Source of the DNA: Bacteroidales bacterium UBA4333
GTDB lineage: Bacteria; Bacteroidota; Bacteroidia; Bacteroidales; Paludibacteraceae
Reading direction: 5' to 3'
DNA length: 64,000 nt
Assembly: GCA_002394335.1 (NCBI GenBank)
Contig: DGTP01000016.1
Coordinates: forward strand, 186,001 to 250,000
In this document: positions 42,854 through 51,462 of the stretch, piece after piece
Numbering within the stretch: position 1 is the stretch's first letter
Layout of the letters: each line of letters opens with the position of its first letter
Notes under the pieces: generated by a model
Told to the model about the DNA's origin: nothing
Seen by the model: only the letters and a program-made list of their open reading frames with translations
Database searches by the model: none
Position numbers and translations under genes: made by a program

Positions 42854-44227
42854 ATGAAAATTCAGGATTATATCTCTGCGCATGAAGCGCGTTTTTTGGA
42901 AGAGTGGGGAAGCTTGATCCGTATTCCGTCTGTCAGTTGTCAGGAAGAGCATAAGGCTGATATGGAACGTTGTGCGGAGCAATGGCGCAAATTGCTTCTT
43001 GAAGCAGGATGCCAAAAAGCGGAAATAATGCCTTCTGTCGGTAATCCGTTTGTCTATGCCGAATACCGCTGTCCCGTTACTGACTCCTTTGTATCAATAC
43101 CCACCGTATTGGTCTATGCCCACTATGATGTAATGCCTGTTGAGCCATTAGACCTTTGGCAGTCCAACCCTTGGGAACCTTCTATCCGCGACGGAAGGCT
43201 TTATGCTCGCGGGGCGGATGACGACAAAGGGCAAGCCATGATTCAGGCAAAAGCTTTTGAATACATGGTCAAAACAGGTCAAATGAGATGTAATGTGAAA
43301 TTCATTTTCGAAGGCGAAGAGGAAATCGGCTCACCTTCATTGGAGGCATTCCTTGAAGGGCATAGAGAGTTGCTCAAAGCCGATATTATCCTTGTTTCAG
43401 ACACCTCTATGATAGGCAAAGAAACACCTTCTATCACTACAGGCTTGCGTGGTTTGGCTTATTGGCAGATAGAGGTGGATGGTGCCAACAGAGATCTTCA
43501 TTCCGGGCATTTTGGCGGAGCGGTGAAAAATCCAATTAATGCTCTGTGTGAGATGCTGTCCAAAATAGTGGACGAGGACGGACGTATCACCATCCCTGAT
43601 TTTTACAACAACGTGCTTCCTATTCCTGAACAGGAGCGACAGATGATAGCACAAATCCCCTTCGACGAAGAGGCATACAAGCAAGCTATCGGCATTGATG
43701 AGGTCTTTGGCGAGAAAGGTTATTCAACTCTGGAGCGCAACTCCTGCAGACCATCGTTTGACATCTGCGGTATCTGGGGAGGTTATACCGGCGAAGGTTC
43801 AAAAACCGTATTGCCAGCAAAAGCCTTTGCCAAAGTGTCCTGTCGTTTGGTTGCAAATCAGAATCACGAAGAAATTTCGCGTTCATTCATTAATTATATG
43901 CATACGCTTGCGCCCAAAGGCGTGCGCGTAAAAGTAACTCCCATGCATGGTGGGGAAGGTTATGTATGCCCGATAGATATTCCGGCTTACAGAGCGGCGG
44001 AAAAAGGATTTGAAACTGCATTTGGCAAACGTCCTCTGGCGGCAAGGCGCGGAGGTAGTATTCCTATCATCGCCGCTTTTGAGAAGATTCTGGGCTGCAA
44101 AACCATCCTTATGGGATTCGGATTAGAGCAAAATGCTATCCACTCGCCCAACGAGTCTATGGATTTGGAAGTCTGGCGCAAGGGGATAATCGCCGTTAGC
44201 AAATTCTATCGCGAGTTTTCAAAATAA
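42854..44227 (+). CDS. M20-family metallopeptidase (dipeptidase)
   Basis: Cytosolic di-zinc peptidase of 457 residues. Metal ligands are seen in VYAHYDVMP (His, Asp), ADDDKGQA (bridging Asp), FEGEEEIGSPS (catalytic and ligand Glu), SDTSM (Asp) and EQNAIHSPNE (His). A dimerisation domain lies near 190-300 (LHSGHFGGAVKNPINAL). The ATG is used; a TTG three codons earlier overlaps the promoter leader. Heads the operon with FtsB/DivIC-like, a small membrane protein and ruvC. Confidence 0.9.
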   Translation: MKIQDYISAHEARFLEEWGSLIRIPSVSCQEEHKADMERCAEQWRKLLLEAGCQKAEIMPSVGNPFVYAEYRCPVTDSFVSIPTVLVYAHYDVMPVEPLDLWQSNPWEPSIRDGRLYARGADDDKGQAMIQAKAFEYMVKTGQMRCNVKFIFEGEEEIGSPSLEAFLEGHRELLKADIILVSDTSMIGKETPSITTGLRGLAYWQIEVDGANRDLHSGHFGGAVKNPINALCEMLSKIVDEDGRITIPDFYNNVLPIPEQERQMIAQIPFDEEAYKQAIGIDEVFGEKGYSTLERNSCRPSFDICGIWGGYTGEGSKTVLPAKAFAKVSCRLVANQNHEEISRSFINYMHTLAPKGVRVKVTPMHGGEGYVCPIDIPAYRAAEKGFETAFGKRPLAARRGGSIPIIAAFEKILGCKTILMGFGLEQNAIHSPNESMDLEVWRKGIIAVSKFYREFSK

Positions 44228-44236
44228 ATAACGAAG

Positions 44237-44569
44237 ATGGACACTCTTGACGACAATAAGAAAAAAGGGCAACGTGTATGGGATTTCACACGGCGGTTTA
44301 TACTCAACAAGTATGTGATTGTCTTACTTGGTTTTGCTGTTTTTATGACTTTTGTGAGTAACCGGAGTTTGGTCAATCGCTTCCGGCGTTCAGAGGAGAT
44401 TGATAGTCTTACTGCACTAAAAGACTCTATCCGCACTCAAATTGACAACACGGAGCAACGCATCCAGTCTATCACTTCCAGTAAGGATTCTTTGGAGCGC
44501 TTTGCACGGGAGAAATATTTTATGCACACCAAAGACGAAGAGGTGTACATAGTTAATGACCAGGATTAA
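44237..44569 (+). CDS. FtsB/DivIC-family cell division protein
   Basis: Small bitopic protein of 110 residues with one helix (YVIVLLGFAVFMTFVSNRSL) followed by a coiled coil (EIDSLTALKDSIRTQIDNTE) and the family end DSLERFAREKYFMHTKDEEVYIV. Members join FtsL and FtsQ at the septum. Follows the peptidase after 9 bp. Confidence 0.88.
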   Translation: MDTLDDNKKKGQRVWDFTRRFILNKYVIVLLGFAVFMTFVSNRSLVNRFRRSEEIDSLTALKDSIRTQIDNTEQRIQSITSSKDSLERFAREKYFMHTKDEEVYIVNDQD

Positions 44570-44570
44570 G

Positions 44571-44738
44571 ATGAGAAAATTAAGACTTTCAGATTACGTG
44601 CTGATCATCGGCTTTCTGCTCTTAGGAGCGGGAGTGGTGTTGAATCTAAAGGAGATGGATGAGTTGGCTAACTATTTCCTTATTGCCGGAGCTGTCGTGG
44701 TGATCATCCGCGGTTTTATCCGAAATCACGAGAAATAA
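44571..44738 (+). CDS. Small two-helix membrane protein
   Basis: A 55-residue product (MRKLRLSDYVLIIGFLLLGA...) with two hydrophobic helices. The chosen ATG lies 1 nt after the FtsB stop; a start five codons earlier would overlap it. Found as a hypothetical protein in this position in relatives as far as I recall; function unknown. Confidence 0.7.
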   Translation: MRKLRLSDYVLIIGFLLLGAGVVLNLKEMDELANYFLIAGAVVVIIRGFIRNHEK

Positions 44739-44740
44739 AC

Positions 44741-45373
44741 ATGATAGACAAACTTGTTCATCAACATCGTATTTTGGGTATCGACCCCGGCACGCTCTTT
44801 ATGGGGTGGGCAATTTTGGACTCCGAAGGACAAAAGGTAAAAATTGTCGATTTTGATTTTCTGGACGTACATAAACTGGAAGACCAATACGCCCGTTTGC
44901 AGCAAGAGTTCTTCTTCTTGCAAAAACTTATCGACGACTATCACCCCACCGAACTGGCTATCGAAACGCAGTTTGTGGACAAGAACCCTCAAACGATGAT
45001 TAAAATCGTCCACGCCCAAGGTGTGGCAATTGCTGCTGCCCTTAGCCGGGATCTCCCCATTAATGAGTATTCGCCCATGAAAATCAAGATGGCTATTACC
45101 GGTAATGGTCACTCTACCAAGCAACAAGTGGCTTCAATGTTGCAGCGGTTCTTGCATATTCAGGACGACAAAATGCCTAAAAAACTTGACGCAACAGACG
45201 CCTTGGCAATTGCCTATTGCCATTTCTTGCAATTAGGATTACCCATAACAGGGGAGGGGACTGCCAAAGATTGGACAACCTATGCTAAACGTAAGGGACT
45301 AACAGACAAAGGATTAACCACTCCAAATGCACGATTATTGGCGGCACTCGCTACTGCCAATAAGAAGAAATAG
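44741..45373 (+). CDS. ruvC: Holliday junction resolvase RuvC
   Basis: Structure-specific nuclease that cuts four-way junctions with RuvAB. Acidic residues: Asp15 in ILGIDPGTLFMGW, Glu in LAIETQF (near 75), and two Asp in KKLDATDALAIAYCHF (near 150). The C-terminus is longer than average (210 residues) and basic. Begins 2 bp after the small membrane protein. Confidence 0.93.
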   Translation: MIDKLVHQHRILGIDPGTLFMGWAILDSEGQKVKIVDFDFLDVHKLEDQYARLQQEFFFLQKLIDDYHPTELAIETQFVDKNPQTMIKIVHAQGVAIAAALSRDLPINEYSPMKIKMAITGNGHSTKQQVASMLQRFLHIQDDKMPKKLDATDALAIAYCHFLQLGLPITGEGTAKDWTTYAKRKGLTDKGLTTPNARLLAALATANKKK

Positions 45374-45415
45374 CAAGCCTGCTTTGAAGAAATATTCAAA
45401 AAAACATCCCTAAAA

Positions 45416-45449
45416 TTTGGTAATCTCAAAAAAAAGCAGTATCTTTGCA
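45416..45449 (+). promoter_or_regulatory. Promoter of the ferredoxin gene
   Basis: -33 TTTG (45416-45419), a 20-nt spacer with an A run ending AAGCAG, and -7 TATCTTTGCA (45440-45449). Confidence 0.82.
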
Positions 45450-45453
45450 CTCG

Positions 45454-45510
45454 AAATTGTAAATATTCCAATATACAGCACATTGTAAATCGTAAAATCG
45501 TAAATATTTA
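45454..45510 (+). repeat. TTGTAAAT/CGTAAAT leader repeat of ferredoxin
   Basis: Units ATTGTAAAT, ATTGTAAAT, CGTAAAAT and CGTAAAT fill the 5' leader, the same family as in the V-ATPase spacers. Confidence 0.65.
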
Positions 45511-45515
45511 ATATT

Positions 45516-45680
45516 ATGGCTTACAAAATTTCTGATGACTGCATTGCTTGCGGTACTTGTATCGACGAATGCCCGATGGGCGCAATTTCTGAAGGTGAAA
45601 AATACTCCATTGATCCGGATGTATGCACCGAGTGTGGCACTTGTGCTGACGTTTGTCCGAGCGGAGCCATTGCACTCTGA
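45516..45680 (+). CDS. 2[4Fe-4S] ferredoxin
   Basis: A 54-residue clostridial-type ferredoxin. Two CxxCxxCxxxC sets hold the clusters: Cys9, 12, 15, 19 and Cys37, 40, 43, 47. A general low-potential electron carrier of anaerobes. Single-gene unit with its own promoter and a terminator. Confidence 0.95.
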   Translation: MAYKISDDCIACGTCIDECPMGAISEGEKYSIDPDVCTECGTCADVCPSGAIAL

Positions 45681-45708
45681 TCGTAGAAAGAAATGCATTC
45701 AAAAAATG

Positions 45709-45735
45709 GAGAGGTGAATAACCTCTCTTTTTTAT
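45709..45735 (+). terminator. Terminator of the ferredoxin gene
   Basis: Stem GAGAGGT, loop GAATA, ACCTCTC, then TTTTTTATTTT. Confidence 0.9.
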
Positions 45736-45970
45736 TTTACTTTTTTATAAATAACGGTTTTCAACAAAAAAATTTTATGCCACTAAATAAGGGCAATACA
45801 AAAGTTGTTAACAATTTTTTTTATTTTTCTTGCATATATCAAACCTCCTCATAATCAACATCTTAGAAAATGTAAAAAGGCGCAACTTGCTGATTAGCAA
45901 ACACTTATGCGTAACTTGCTGAAATATGTACTTTTACGCAAAACGATAAAAAAGTCCGTTTTCAACAAAA
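45736..45970. other. AT-rich region upstream of dnaA with direct repeats
   Basis: No gene is seen here. Two copies of GTTTTCAACAAAA (45757-45769, 45958-45970), two copies of CG(C/T)AACTTGCTGA (45881-45893, 45910-45922) and a palindrome TTGTTAACAA (45805-45814) are present. No consensus DnaA box TTATCCACA was found. Possible dnaA control region or origin part. Confidence 0.45.
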
Positions 45971-46004
45971 TTTGCATATGTCAAAAAAAAGCAGTACTTT
46001 TGCA
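45971..46004 (+). promoter_or_regulatory. Promoter of dnaA
   Basis: -33 TTTGCATATGTC, A-rich spacer ending AAGCAG, -7 TACTTTTGCA (45995-46004). A very good match to the consensus of this window. Confidence 0.85.
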
Positions 46005-46024
46005 CTCGTTTTCGGCAAAACTGA

Positions 46025-47416
46025 ATGACAAAACAGATCGACATAAGATGGCAAGAGTGTTTGCAAATCCTCGCAGACAACCTCACAGCAACGGCATTCC
46101 AAACATGGTTTGCCCCCATCGTGCCATTGGAATATAAGGATGGCGTGTTGGTACTGCAAGTCAAATCCCAATTTATTGCGGAATATATCGAAGACAATTA
46201 TATCAACCTGCTCTCACGCACGATCATACGCGTATATGGAATAGGTACTAAACTGGAGTACCGTGTTCTGATTGATTCGACCTCCGGAGCCGGTTCTACT
46301 ATTCCTTCTTCAGGATCGATTAGAGAGAATGAGTTGAAGGAGAACAATTTGTCTTCTTTTGCCCCGGTCAAAGCGCAACAAGATAATTTCGAGACACAGC
46401 TCAACGAGCTTTATACTTTCGAGTCCTTTATCTCCGGTGAGCCGAATAAGTTAGCTCGCACTGCCGGTGTTGCAGTCTCCAAACAGCCTGGATTTACAGC
46501 TTTTAACCCGCTCTTCATTTATGGAGGAAGCGGAGTGGGGAAGACTCACTTGGCTAATGCTATCGGCAATCAGGCGAAACTGCTCAATCCGCAGGCGCGC
46601 GTGCTCTATGTGTCCGCCAATACTTTCAAACTGCAGTTTCAGGATGCCCATAATCTGAACAAGATTCCGGATTTCCTCAATTTCTACCAGTCGGTAGATG
46701 TCCTGATTGTGGATGATATCCAGTATTTTGCCGGACTCAAAGGTACGCAAGATACGTTCTTCCATATATTCAACTACCTGCAACAATCGCGCAAACAGTT
46801 GATCCTCACTTCCGACAGACCTCCATTGGCTCTCAGAGATATAGAGGACCGTTTGCTTACCCGCTTCAAATGGGGATTGGCTGCGGAGATCAAACGTCCG
46901 GATTATCAACTCAGACACGATATCCTGGTCAGCAAGATGCGTCGCGATGGTATTGAGTTGAGCGAAGATGTAATAGAGTTTATCGCTACGAATGTGACCG
47001 ATTCCGTACGTGATCTTGAAGGTGTTTTGGCTTCTTTGTTGGCGCACTCGACACTTACTAATAGCCCTATAGATATCCGTTTGGCGGAAATGGTAGTCAG
47101 TCGCATTGTGCAGTTTGCCCCACAAAACAACTCTATGGACGAAATCACAGGAGCCGTTTCCGAACACTTCAATATAGACGAACGGTTTATCAAGGGCAAA
47201 GGGCGGTCGCGCCAGATAATGTTGGCTCGCCACGTGTCCATGTATCTGTGCAAAGAGATGTGCGAAAATCTTTCTCTTGCTGAGATAGGCAAGTATTTTG
47301 GTCAACGTTCACATGCAACCGTCCTGCATTCGGCAAATACTATGCGGGCACAATTGGAGTACGATCCGGTTTTAAGACAGCATATTCAGCAAATTCGGGC
47401 AGCTTTGAAACGATAA
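46025..47416 (+). CDS. dnaA: Chromosomal replication initiator DnaA
   Basis: Origin-binding AAA+ ATPase, 463 residues. Domain I (1-75) is followed by a short linker, Walker A GGSGVGKTH (167-175), Walker B LIVDDIQYF (near 230), sensor LTSDRPP, and a C-terminal DNA-binding helix-turn-helix with LSLAEIGKYFGQRSHATVLHS. Single gene with its own promoter and terminator. Ferredoxin lies upstream, and no dnaN or gyrB is adjacent. Confidence 0.96.
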   Translation: MTKQIDIRWQECLQILADNLTATAFQTWFAPIVPLEYKDGVLVLQVKSQFIAEYIEDNYINLLSRTIIRVYGIGTKLEYRVLIDSTSGAGSTIPSSGSIRENELKENNLSSFAPVKAQQDNFETQLNELYTFESFISGEPNKLARTAGVAVSKQPGFTAFNPLFIYGGSGVGKTHLANAIGNQAKLLNPQARVLYVSANTFKLQFQDAHNLNKIPDFLNFYQSVDVLIVDDIQYFAGLKGTQDTFFHIFNYLQQSRKQLILTSDRPPLALRDIEDRLLTRFKWGLAAEIKRPDYQLRHDILVSKMRRDGIELSEDVIEFIATNVTDSVRDLEGVLASLLAHSTLTNSPIDIRLAEMVVSRIVQFAPQNNSMDEITGAVSEHFNIDERFIKGKGRSRQIMLARHVSMYLCKEMCENLSLAEIGKYFGQRSHATVLHSANTMRAQLEYDPVLRQHIQQIRAALKR

Positions 47417-47442
47417 AAATCACTATATAGACTTCAAAATAG

Positions 47443-47478
47443 ACAAATTCTGCACAAAAATGCAGAATTTGTTTGTTT
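47443..47478 (+). terminator. Terminator of dnaA
   Basis: Perfect 12-bp stem ACAAATTCTGCA, loop CAAAAA, TGCAGAATTTGT, then TTGTTT. The right arm runs into the -33 region of the next promoter. Confidence 0.88.
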
Positions 47479-47505
47479 ATTCCAAAAAAAAGTAGTACTT
47501 TTGTA
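47472..47505 (+). promoter_or_regulatory. Promoter of the surface-glycan operon
   Basis: -33 TTTG (47472-47475), A-run spacer of 20 nt, -7 TACTTTTGTA (47496-47505). No other promoter is seen before 56.3 kb, so it may drive eight genes. Confidence 0.8.
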
Positions 47506-47533
47506 GGTCATTTCGTGCGCATAAAACGCACGC

Positions 47534-49162
47534 ATGTGTATGAAACGTTTCGAAGAATGGAATAAATACGGATTAGCAGTCTTTCTGGTTGTAGTGAATG
47601 CAGCCTTTTTTGCTTTCATGGCGTGGTTCATGCCTATTCGTTATGAGCAGAATGACGATATTATGATGTGCATGATAGCCAACGGGCTTTACACCGGTAC
47701 ACCTGATCCGCATTTGGTATATATTAACGCGCTCTACGGACAATTCCTCACGTGGCTGTACACCTGGACTAAAGCCGTCGAATGGTACACTCTTATTTTC
47801 GCCGGGCTGCACATCCTTTCCATGAGTGTGATTGACTACACAGTTCTCCGTAGTAACCATAGCGGATACCTCAAAATGCTTTGGCTTGCTTTTCTCTACG
47901 TAATGTGGATCCGTATTATTATCTCCTTCCAGTTTACGACCACCGCAGGCTTGGTTTGTTTGGCAGGTATTCTCCTGCTTATGCGTCAGGGATGGCGTAA
48001 TCTGCTGTTAGGTAGCGGCTTAGTCCTCATTGCGAGTCTCATTCGTTTTCACTCTGCCGCATTAGTCTCTTTACTTATGGCTCCTGTGGTAATCTATCAT
48101 TGGGGCAATGACTGGAAACGGTATCTTCCCATGGCAGCTTTGTTTGTGCTGGTGATCGGATGCCGGATAGGAAATAAGTTTTATTACCAGACTGACGAAT
48201 GGAAGTATTACCGTGAGTATAATACTATTCGTGCTAACATGACCGACAACCCGAATGCCCGTTCACGACGAGTTTTTCAAAATCTCCCGGAGGGTGTCAC
48301 GGAGGCGGATTACAAACTCTTCCTCAGTTTCTTCCCCGATCCGAATATCATGGATTTGGAGGCACTCAAACTTATTAACACACATGTCAATGCCATGCCT
48401 CTTTCGCAGAAGCTTATGAACGTGGAGAGGTTGAGCAAATACGGATTGGTGATCATCACCCTGCTGATTTTGATGCTCATGGTTGATTTGGCACAGCCTG
48501 AGAGCAAAATGCACTTTTTCATTGGCGGATATGCTATGTATGTGATAGGACTGCTGATTTTGGTTTGCCTCAATCAGTTTGTCAAAAACCGGGTTTTTCT
48601 ATGTTTTGTCATACCTATAGTCATGGCATTCTTCACACTCTTGCCGGAGAAGGTCTCCATGCAGCGTGTTACTGCCATGGCATCGCTGATTCTGGTGCTC
48701 ATCGGCGTTTATATCTATCAAGCCGGTACGGCACGCGATAACGACTATTATCATCGGACTGTCGTATGGAACGCATTTCAGTATCCGCTGATCAAGACTC
48801 TTCCTTCTGATAGCCGTCTGGCTACGGTAGGTACTACTTTTTCACTGGAGTTTATCAATCCCTTTCATATCAAGGATTTTAACACTCGGAAATTCTCTTT
48901 GGGATGGTTCACGCATATCCCATTCAATAAGGATGTCGGTGAGTCATATATTGATCTCACACGTGAAAATATGTATTTGTTTGTGCCCGTCAATTACGAT
49001 GACGCGGAGAGTATGATCAATCGTATCCGGCAACAGATTGCCTTTCATTATGGTGTACCTACTTATGTGGACTTATATCGCAGGAATGGCGGATATGCGA
49101 TCATTCAACTCCGTACAACCGACAATTGGGCGGCAATGGAAGAAATATGGGAAAATCAATAG
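47534..49162 (+). CDS. GT-C-like polytopic membrane protein
   Basis: 542 residues with roughly ten hydrophobic helices and a C-terminal periplasmic domain of about 150 residues. The first loop holds YEQNDDIMM, an acidic pair in the position where GT-C glycosyltransferases carry their catalytic Asp. Family not firmly recognised; a lipid-linked sugar transferase is the best guess from context. A second ATG two codons later (MKRFEEW) is equally possible. Its 3' end overlaps the ATP-grasp gene by 16 bp. Confidence 0.65.
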   Translation: MCMKRFEEWNKYGLAVFLVVVNAAFFAFMAWFMPIRYEQNDDIMMCMIANGLYTGTPDPHLVYINALYGQFLTWLYTWTKAVEWYTLIFAGLHILSMSVIDYTVLRSNHSGYLKMLWLAFLYVMWIRIIISFQFTTTAGLVCLAGILLLMRQGWRNLLLGSGLVLIASLIRFHSAALVSLLMAPVVIYHWGNDWKRYLPMAALFVLVIGCRIGNKFYYQTDEWKYYREYNTIRANMTDNPNARSRRVFQNLPEGVTEADYKLFLSFFPDPNIMDLEALKLINTHVNAMPLSQKLMNVERLSKYGLVIITLLILMLMVDLAQPESKMHFFIGGYAMYVIGLLILVCLNQFVKNRVFLCFVIPIVMAFFTLLPEKVSMQRVTAMASLILVLIGVYIYQAGTARDNDYYHRTVVWNAFQYPLIKTLPSDSRLATVGTTFSLEFINPFHIKDFNTRKFSLGWFTHIPFNKDVGESYIDLTRENMYLFVPVNYDDAESMINRIRQQIAFHYGVPTYVDLYRRNGGYAIIQLRTTDNWAAMEEIWENQ

Positions 49163-51459
49163 CTATTATCGGTGCGTCCTATCTTCAGGAACCGCTCGTT
49201 TCCAAGGCGAGAGAGATGGGACTTCGTACAATCTGTTTTGCATGGGCTCAAGGAGCCGTGTGCAAAGACCTCTGTGATGTCTTTTATCCTGTTTCTATTA
49301 CTGAAAAAGAGGAAATATTACGCATCTGCCAACAAGAACACATTGATGGCATTTGTACCATCGCAAGCGATGTAGCGGCGCCTACTGTCGCCTATGTAGC
49401 TGAGCAGATGGGGCTTACCGGCAATTCTTATCAAGCGGCTGTCTGTGCGCATAACAAGCATCTTATGCGCGAAGCATTTGTGGCTGCAGGGGTTGATAGC
49501 CCGAAATACAAGGTTGTTGTTGAAGGCGAACCCATAAATCCTTCAGGAATGGAACTGCCGCTGATCGTCAAGCCTTCCGACCGATCCGGCAGTCTGGCTG
49601 TAACCAAAGTGACCGATTGGGCACAACTCGCTCCAGCCGTCCGAAATGCCCTTAGTGCTTCTCTCGAACATGAAGCTCTCATTGAGGAGTTTATAGAAGG
49701 AAGAGAAATAAGTGTAGAGATGCTTTCCTGCCGTGGAACCCATTATCCTCTGCAGATTACGGATAAGATTACTACCGGTGCACCGCATTTCGTCGAACTC
49801 GCACACCACCAGCCTTCATCTCTGCCTTCAGAGATGCAACAACGTATCTATGCTATCACCCAGAAGGCATTGGATGCACTCGGACTGACCAACGGTGCCG
49901 CTCATGCAGAATACAAAATCACTGCTTCAGGAAGAGTGGTAGTGATGGAGATTGGCGGACGAATGGGAGGGGATTTCATTGGATCGACATTGGTGCCGCT
50001 CAGTACCGGATATGATTTTCTGACAGGAGTTATCCAAGTGGCTTTAGGACAACTTATTGTACCTGTCAAAACCAAAACTCACCACAGCGGTGTCTATTTT
50101 CTCAGTGGCGAAACACCGGAAGTGCTGCCCTATATTCAGCACGCCGACAGATATCCGAATATCATTACTGCCGAGCAGACTTCTACCGAACTCAAGCCGC
50201 TTACTTGCAGTGCTGACCGAAGCGGCTATTTCATCTATGCAGATCCGTCTTCGCGCTTTGAAACCTTGGCTGGCAAAACAATCATGGTGCTCGGTGGTGG
50301 CAGATACCAACTGCCTCTCATCAAAGCCGGCAGAGATGCAGGATGCCGGGTGCTGGTGATGGGATGGGAAGGCGATTTTCCGGGATATGAACTGGCGTCC
50401 AAGTGGTATAACGTGGATATTATGGATGCCGAGACTATCATCCGCATTGCCAAAGAAGAGAACATAGACGGCATAGTAGGTTGCGGATCGGATTTTATTC
50501 TGCCTACTATAGGAAGAGTGGTTGACGCACTTCATCTGCCCGGATCGTCTTATCACTCTTCGGTTATCGCTTCCGACAAACTGCTTATGAAGCAGGCATT
50601 TTCTCAATCCCATGTTCGCACCGCTGCTTTCGCCCTTGTGGAGAGTAGCGACCAAGCTTTGGATGAAGCTCGGAAGATAGGCTTCCCTGTTGTACTCAAG
50701 ATTGTTGACGGCAGCGGTAGCAAGGGAGTTGTTATCTGTTCCGATAAAGAATCGCTAAGCAGAGCTTATGCTGACGTTAAGCCGATCACAAGTCATCCTT
50801 ATATGGTGCTTGAAAAGTTCATTGATGGCGAGGAATTTGGTGCACAAGCATATGTACAGAATGGCAAACTACAGTTCTGTATGCTACACGGAGACCTCGT
50901 CTTCCATGGTAAGAGTGGCGTGCCTGTCGGACATTATGCCCCTCTTTTGGAGGAGCACAAAGGGCTGCAAGACGATGCCGAAGAACAACTCAGGCGTTGT
51001 ATTCAGGCATTGCAGATTGACAATTGCGCCATCAATGCAGATTTTATCCTCCATAACAACCAGGTGTATGTTCTGGAGATCGGCGCACGAGCCGGAGCTA
51101 CCTGTCTGCCCGAATTAGTCAGCGGTTGCTATGGAATGGATTATTACCATTACCTCCTCCGCGGTGCATGCGGGCTTTCACTCCCAACGATGGAAAGCCG
51201 CTCACTTCACCCTTCCTTGGTCTTCACTCCTTATTCCAAACAAACGGGGAAAGTCGTTTCCGTCCAACACCCCTGCTGGAAAGAAATCATTGACTGCTGT
51301 ATCTATCCTCAGGCGGGAGACGAGATTCACGCTTTCCGTACTGCCTATGATCGCATCGGACACCTCGTCCTGCATGGAGAATCCATACAACAGCTTCTGG
51401 ATCTGTATCAATCCGAAGTGCAACATTTTCCTTTTGTAACGCTGCAAACCGAAGAATAA
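49147..51459 (+). CDS. Tandem double ATP-grasp ligase
   Basis: 770 residues made of two ATP-grasp enzymes in a row (about 1-380 and 385-770). Each half opens with a Rossmann-like preATP-grasp (SIAIIGASYLQEPLVSKA; TIMVLGGGRYQLPLIKAG), then an ATP Lys (LIVKPSDRSGS; VVLKIVDGSGSKG), EEFIEGREIS / EKFIDGEEFG, and the metal block VVMEIGGRMGG / YVLEIGARAGA. Both halves look catalytically intact. Such enzymes join a carboxylate to an amine or thiol. The substrate is unknown; the setting suggests amino-acid or peptide decoration of an aminosugar. The ATG was chosen over an earlier TTG. Confidence 0.8.
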   Translation: MGKSIAIIGASYLQEPLVSKAREMGLRTICFAWAQGAVCKDLCDVFYPVSITEKEEILRICQQEHIDGICTIASDVAAPTVAYVAEQMGLTGNSYQAAVCAHNKHLMREAFVAAGVDSPKYKVVVEGEPINPSGMELPLIVKPSDRSGSLAVTKVTDWAQLAPAVRNALSASLEHEALIEEFIEGREISVEMLSCRGTHYPLQITDKITTGAPHFVELAHHQPSSLPSEMQQRIYAITQKALDALGLTNGAAHAEYKITASGRVVVMEIGGRMGGDFIGSTLVPLSTGYDFLTGVIQVALGQLIVPVKTKTHHSGVYFLSGETPEVLPYIQHADRYPNIITAEQTSTELKPLTCSADRSGYFIYADPSSRFETLAGKTIMVLGGGRYQLPLIKAGRDAGCRVLVMGWEGDFPGYELASKWYNVDIMDAETIIRIAKEENIDGIVGCGSDFILPTIGRVVDALHLPGSSYHSSVIASDKLLMKQAFSQSHVRTAAFALVESSDQALDEARKIGFPVVLKIVDGSGSKGVVICSDKESLSRAYADVKPITSHPYMVLEKFIDGEEFGAQAYVQNGKLQFCMLHGDLVFHGKSGVPVGHYAPLLEEHKGLQDDAEEQLRRCIQALQIDNCAINADFILHNNQVYVLEIGARAGATCLPELVSGCYGMDYYHYLLRGACGLSLPTMESRSLHPSLVFTPYSKQTGKVVSVQHPCWKEIIDCCIYPQAGDEIHAFRTAYDRIGHLVLHGESIQQLLDLYQSEVQHFPFVTLQTEE

Positions 51460-51462
51460 CAT

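Noticed and set aside
45736..46024. Confirmed oriC with DnaA boxes
   Set aside because: No TTATCCACA or close variant was found; only other repeats, so origin status is left open.
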